Shown here: positions 12,791 to 13,107 of the stretch, piece by piece | How the letters are laid out: every line of letters begins with the position of its first letter | Numbering within the stretch: position 1 is the first letter of the stretch | Source of the DNA: Thermoplasmata archaeon | Lineage (GTDB): Archaea > Thermoplasmatota > Thermoplasmata > Thermoplasmatales > Thermoplasmataceae | NCBI GenBank assembly: GCA_021845155.1 | Contig: JAKBSB010000019.1 | Span: forward strand, 1 to 13,107 | DNA: 13,107 nucleotides | Direction of reading: 5' to 3' | The notes under the pieces: generated by a model | Told to the model about the DNA's origin: nothing | Seen by the model: the letters and a program-made list of their open reading frames with translations, nothing else | Databases searched by the model: none | Program-made: the position numbers and the translations under genes

Positions 12791-13107
12791 TCAAACCTTC
12801 TGCAGCAACCCAATGACCTTGACTGCATCCCTGTTCTCCCCCACATCATGAACACGGATTATGTCAACCTTTTTCGCGGCAAGATATGCAGAGGTTGCTA
12901 TTGTGGCTGCCAGCCTGTTGTTGACATCCTTTCCGGTTATATGGCCGAGAAATGTTTTTCTTGAGGTTCCCACCAGCAGGGGAAATGGACCCCTGAATGA
13001 TTCTATATTCCTAAGAATTTCCAGATTACCCTGATAAGTCTTTGAGAAGCCAATTCCAGGGTCAATTATTATGTTGTCCGGGTTAACGCCTGCAGCAAGC
13101 ATCCTGT
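12791..13107 (-). CDS. folP: Dihydropteroate synthase FolP (partial, N-terminus beyond right edge)
   Basis: The C-terminal 105 or so residues of a pterin-binding TIM barrel. Dihydropteroate synthase joins a pterin diphosphate to p-aminobenzoate or a related amine in folate or modified-folate synthesis. Recognisable motifs are the IIIDPGIGFSKT phosphate/pterin site, LLVGTSRKTFLG, NRLAATIATSAYLA and the terminal RVHDV. The reading frame continues past base 13107: a methionine at 13102 is preceded by an arginine codon and is only internal, since known family members have about 270-280 residues and the DPGIGF motif lies well inside the chain. It converges on the Fur-family gene. Homologues acting on methyltetrahydrofolate share the fold, but the SRK and RVHDV motifs favour dihydropteroate synthase. 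Confidence 0.92.
   Translation of the reverse strand, partial: RMLAAGVNPDNIIIDPGIGFSKTYQGNLEILRNIESFRGPFPLLVGTSRKTFLGHITGKDVNNRLAATIATSAYLAAKKVDIIRVHDVGENRDAVKVIGLLQKV

Noticed and set aside
13100..13102. ATG at 13102 as a true start of folP
   Set aside because: The frame continues upstream to the window edge, and the family's N-terminal barrel strands would be missing.

Overview
This window most likely comes from an archaeon of the order Thermoplasmatales (Thermoplasma/Ferroplasma/Cuniculiplasma type). It encodes an archaeal TATA-binding protein with two near-identical repeats, archaeal TruD and a DUF981-type membrane protein. Arginine is written mostly with AGA/AGG. Most genes have a TATA-like box about 20-35 bases before the start codon and no Shine-Dalgarno, as expected for leaderless transcripts. 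The futalosine menaquinone genes fit the quinone-containing Thermoplasmatales. The placement rests on gene content and is an inference.

Layout. Positions 1-3120 hold three genes of the futalosine route to menaquinone. mqnE and mqnA run leftward, mqnA leaving the window at base 1; mqnC runs rightward from a shared divergent promoter region. truD (tRNA pseudouridine-13 synthase) follows mqnC after one base. Its 3' end overlaps that of the leftward TATA-binding protein gene by nine bases. The TATA-binding protein gene has a perfectly palindromic TATA box. About 850 bases without a convincing gene follow, holding only micro-ORFs and T-tracts. Next come an MFS permease (rightward), a convergent cobB/cbiA (leftward) and a six-helix DUF981-like membrane protein (leftward), which alone in the window has a clear canonical Shine-Dalgarno. 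A second gene-poor stretch (9083-9671) contains a 9+9 inverted repeat beside a strong TATA box. It leads into a sugar-porter-like MFS transporter followed after 20 bases by an RNase Z-like metallo-beta-lactamase protein. A third gene-poor stretch (11789-12265) carries an open frame without a start codon, an antisense micro-ORF and several promoter-like motifs. It is followed by a Fur-family regulator and a convergent dihydropteroate synthase gene cut by the right edge.

How the genes work together. MqnA, MqnE and MqnC act in one pathway: chorismate to 3-enolpyruvylbenzoate to aminofutalosine, then dehypoxanthine futalosine to cyclic futalosine. The MFS/MBL pair may form an uptake-and-hydrolysis unit. 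The other genes are housekeeping (truD, tbp), cofactor (cobB, folP) or regulatory (fur) and show no obvious common theme. I found no tRNA, rRNA, CRISPR array or intact mobile element, and no convincing new multi-gene system. The best leads are the small open frames and palindromic promoter motifs in the three gene-poor stretches.
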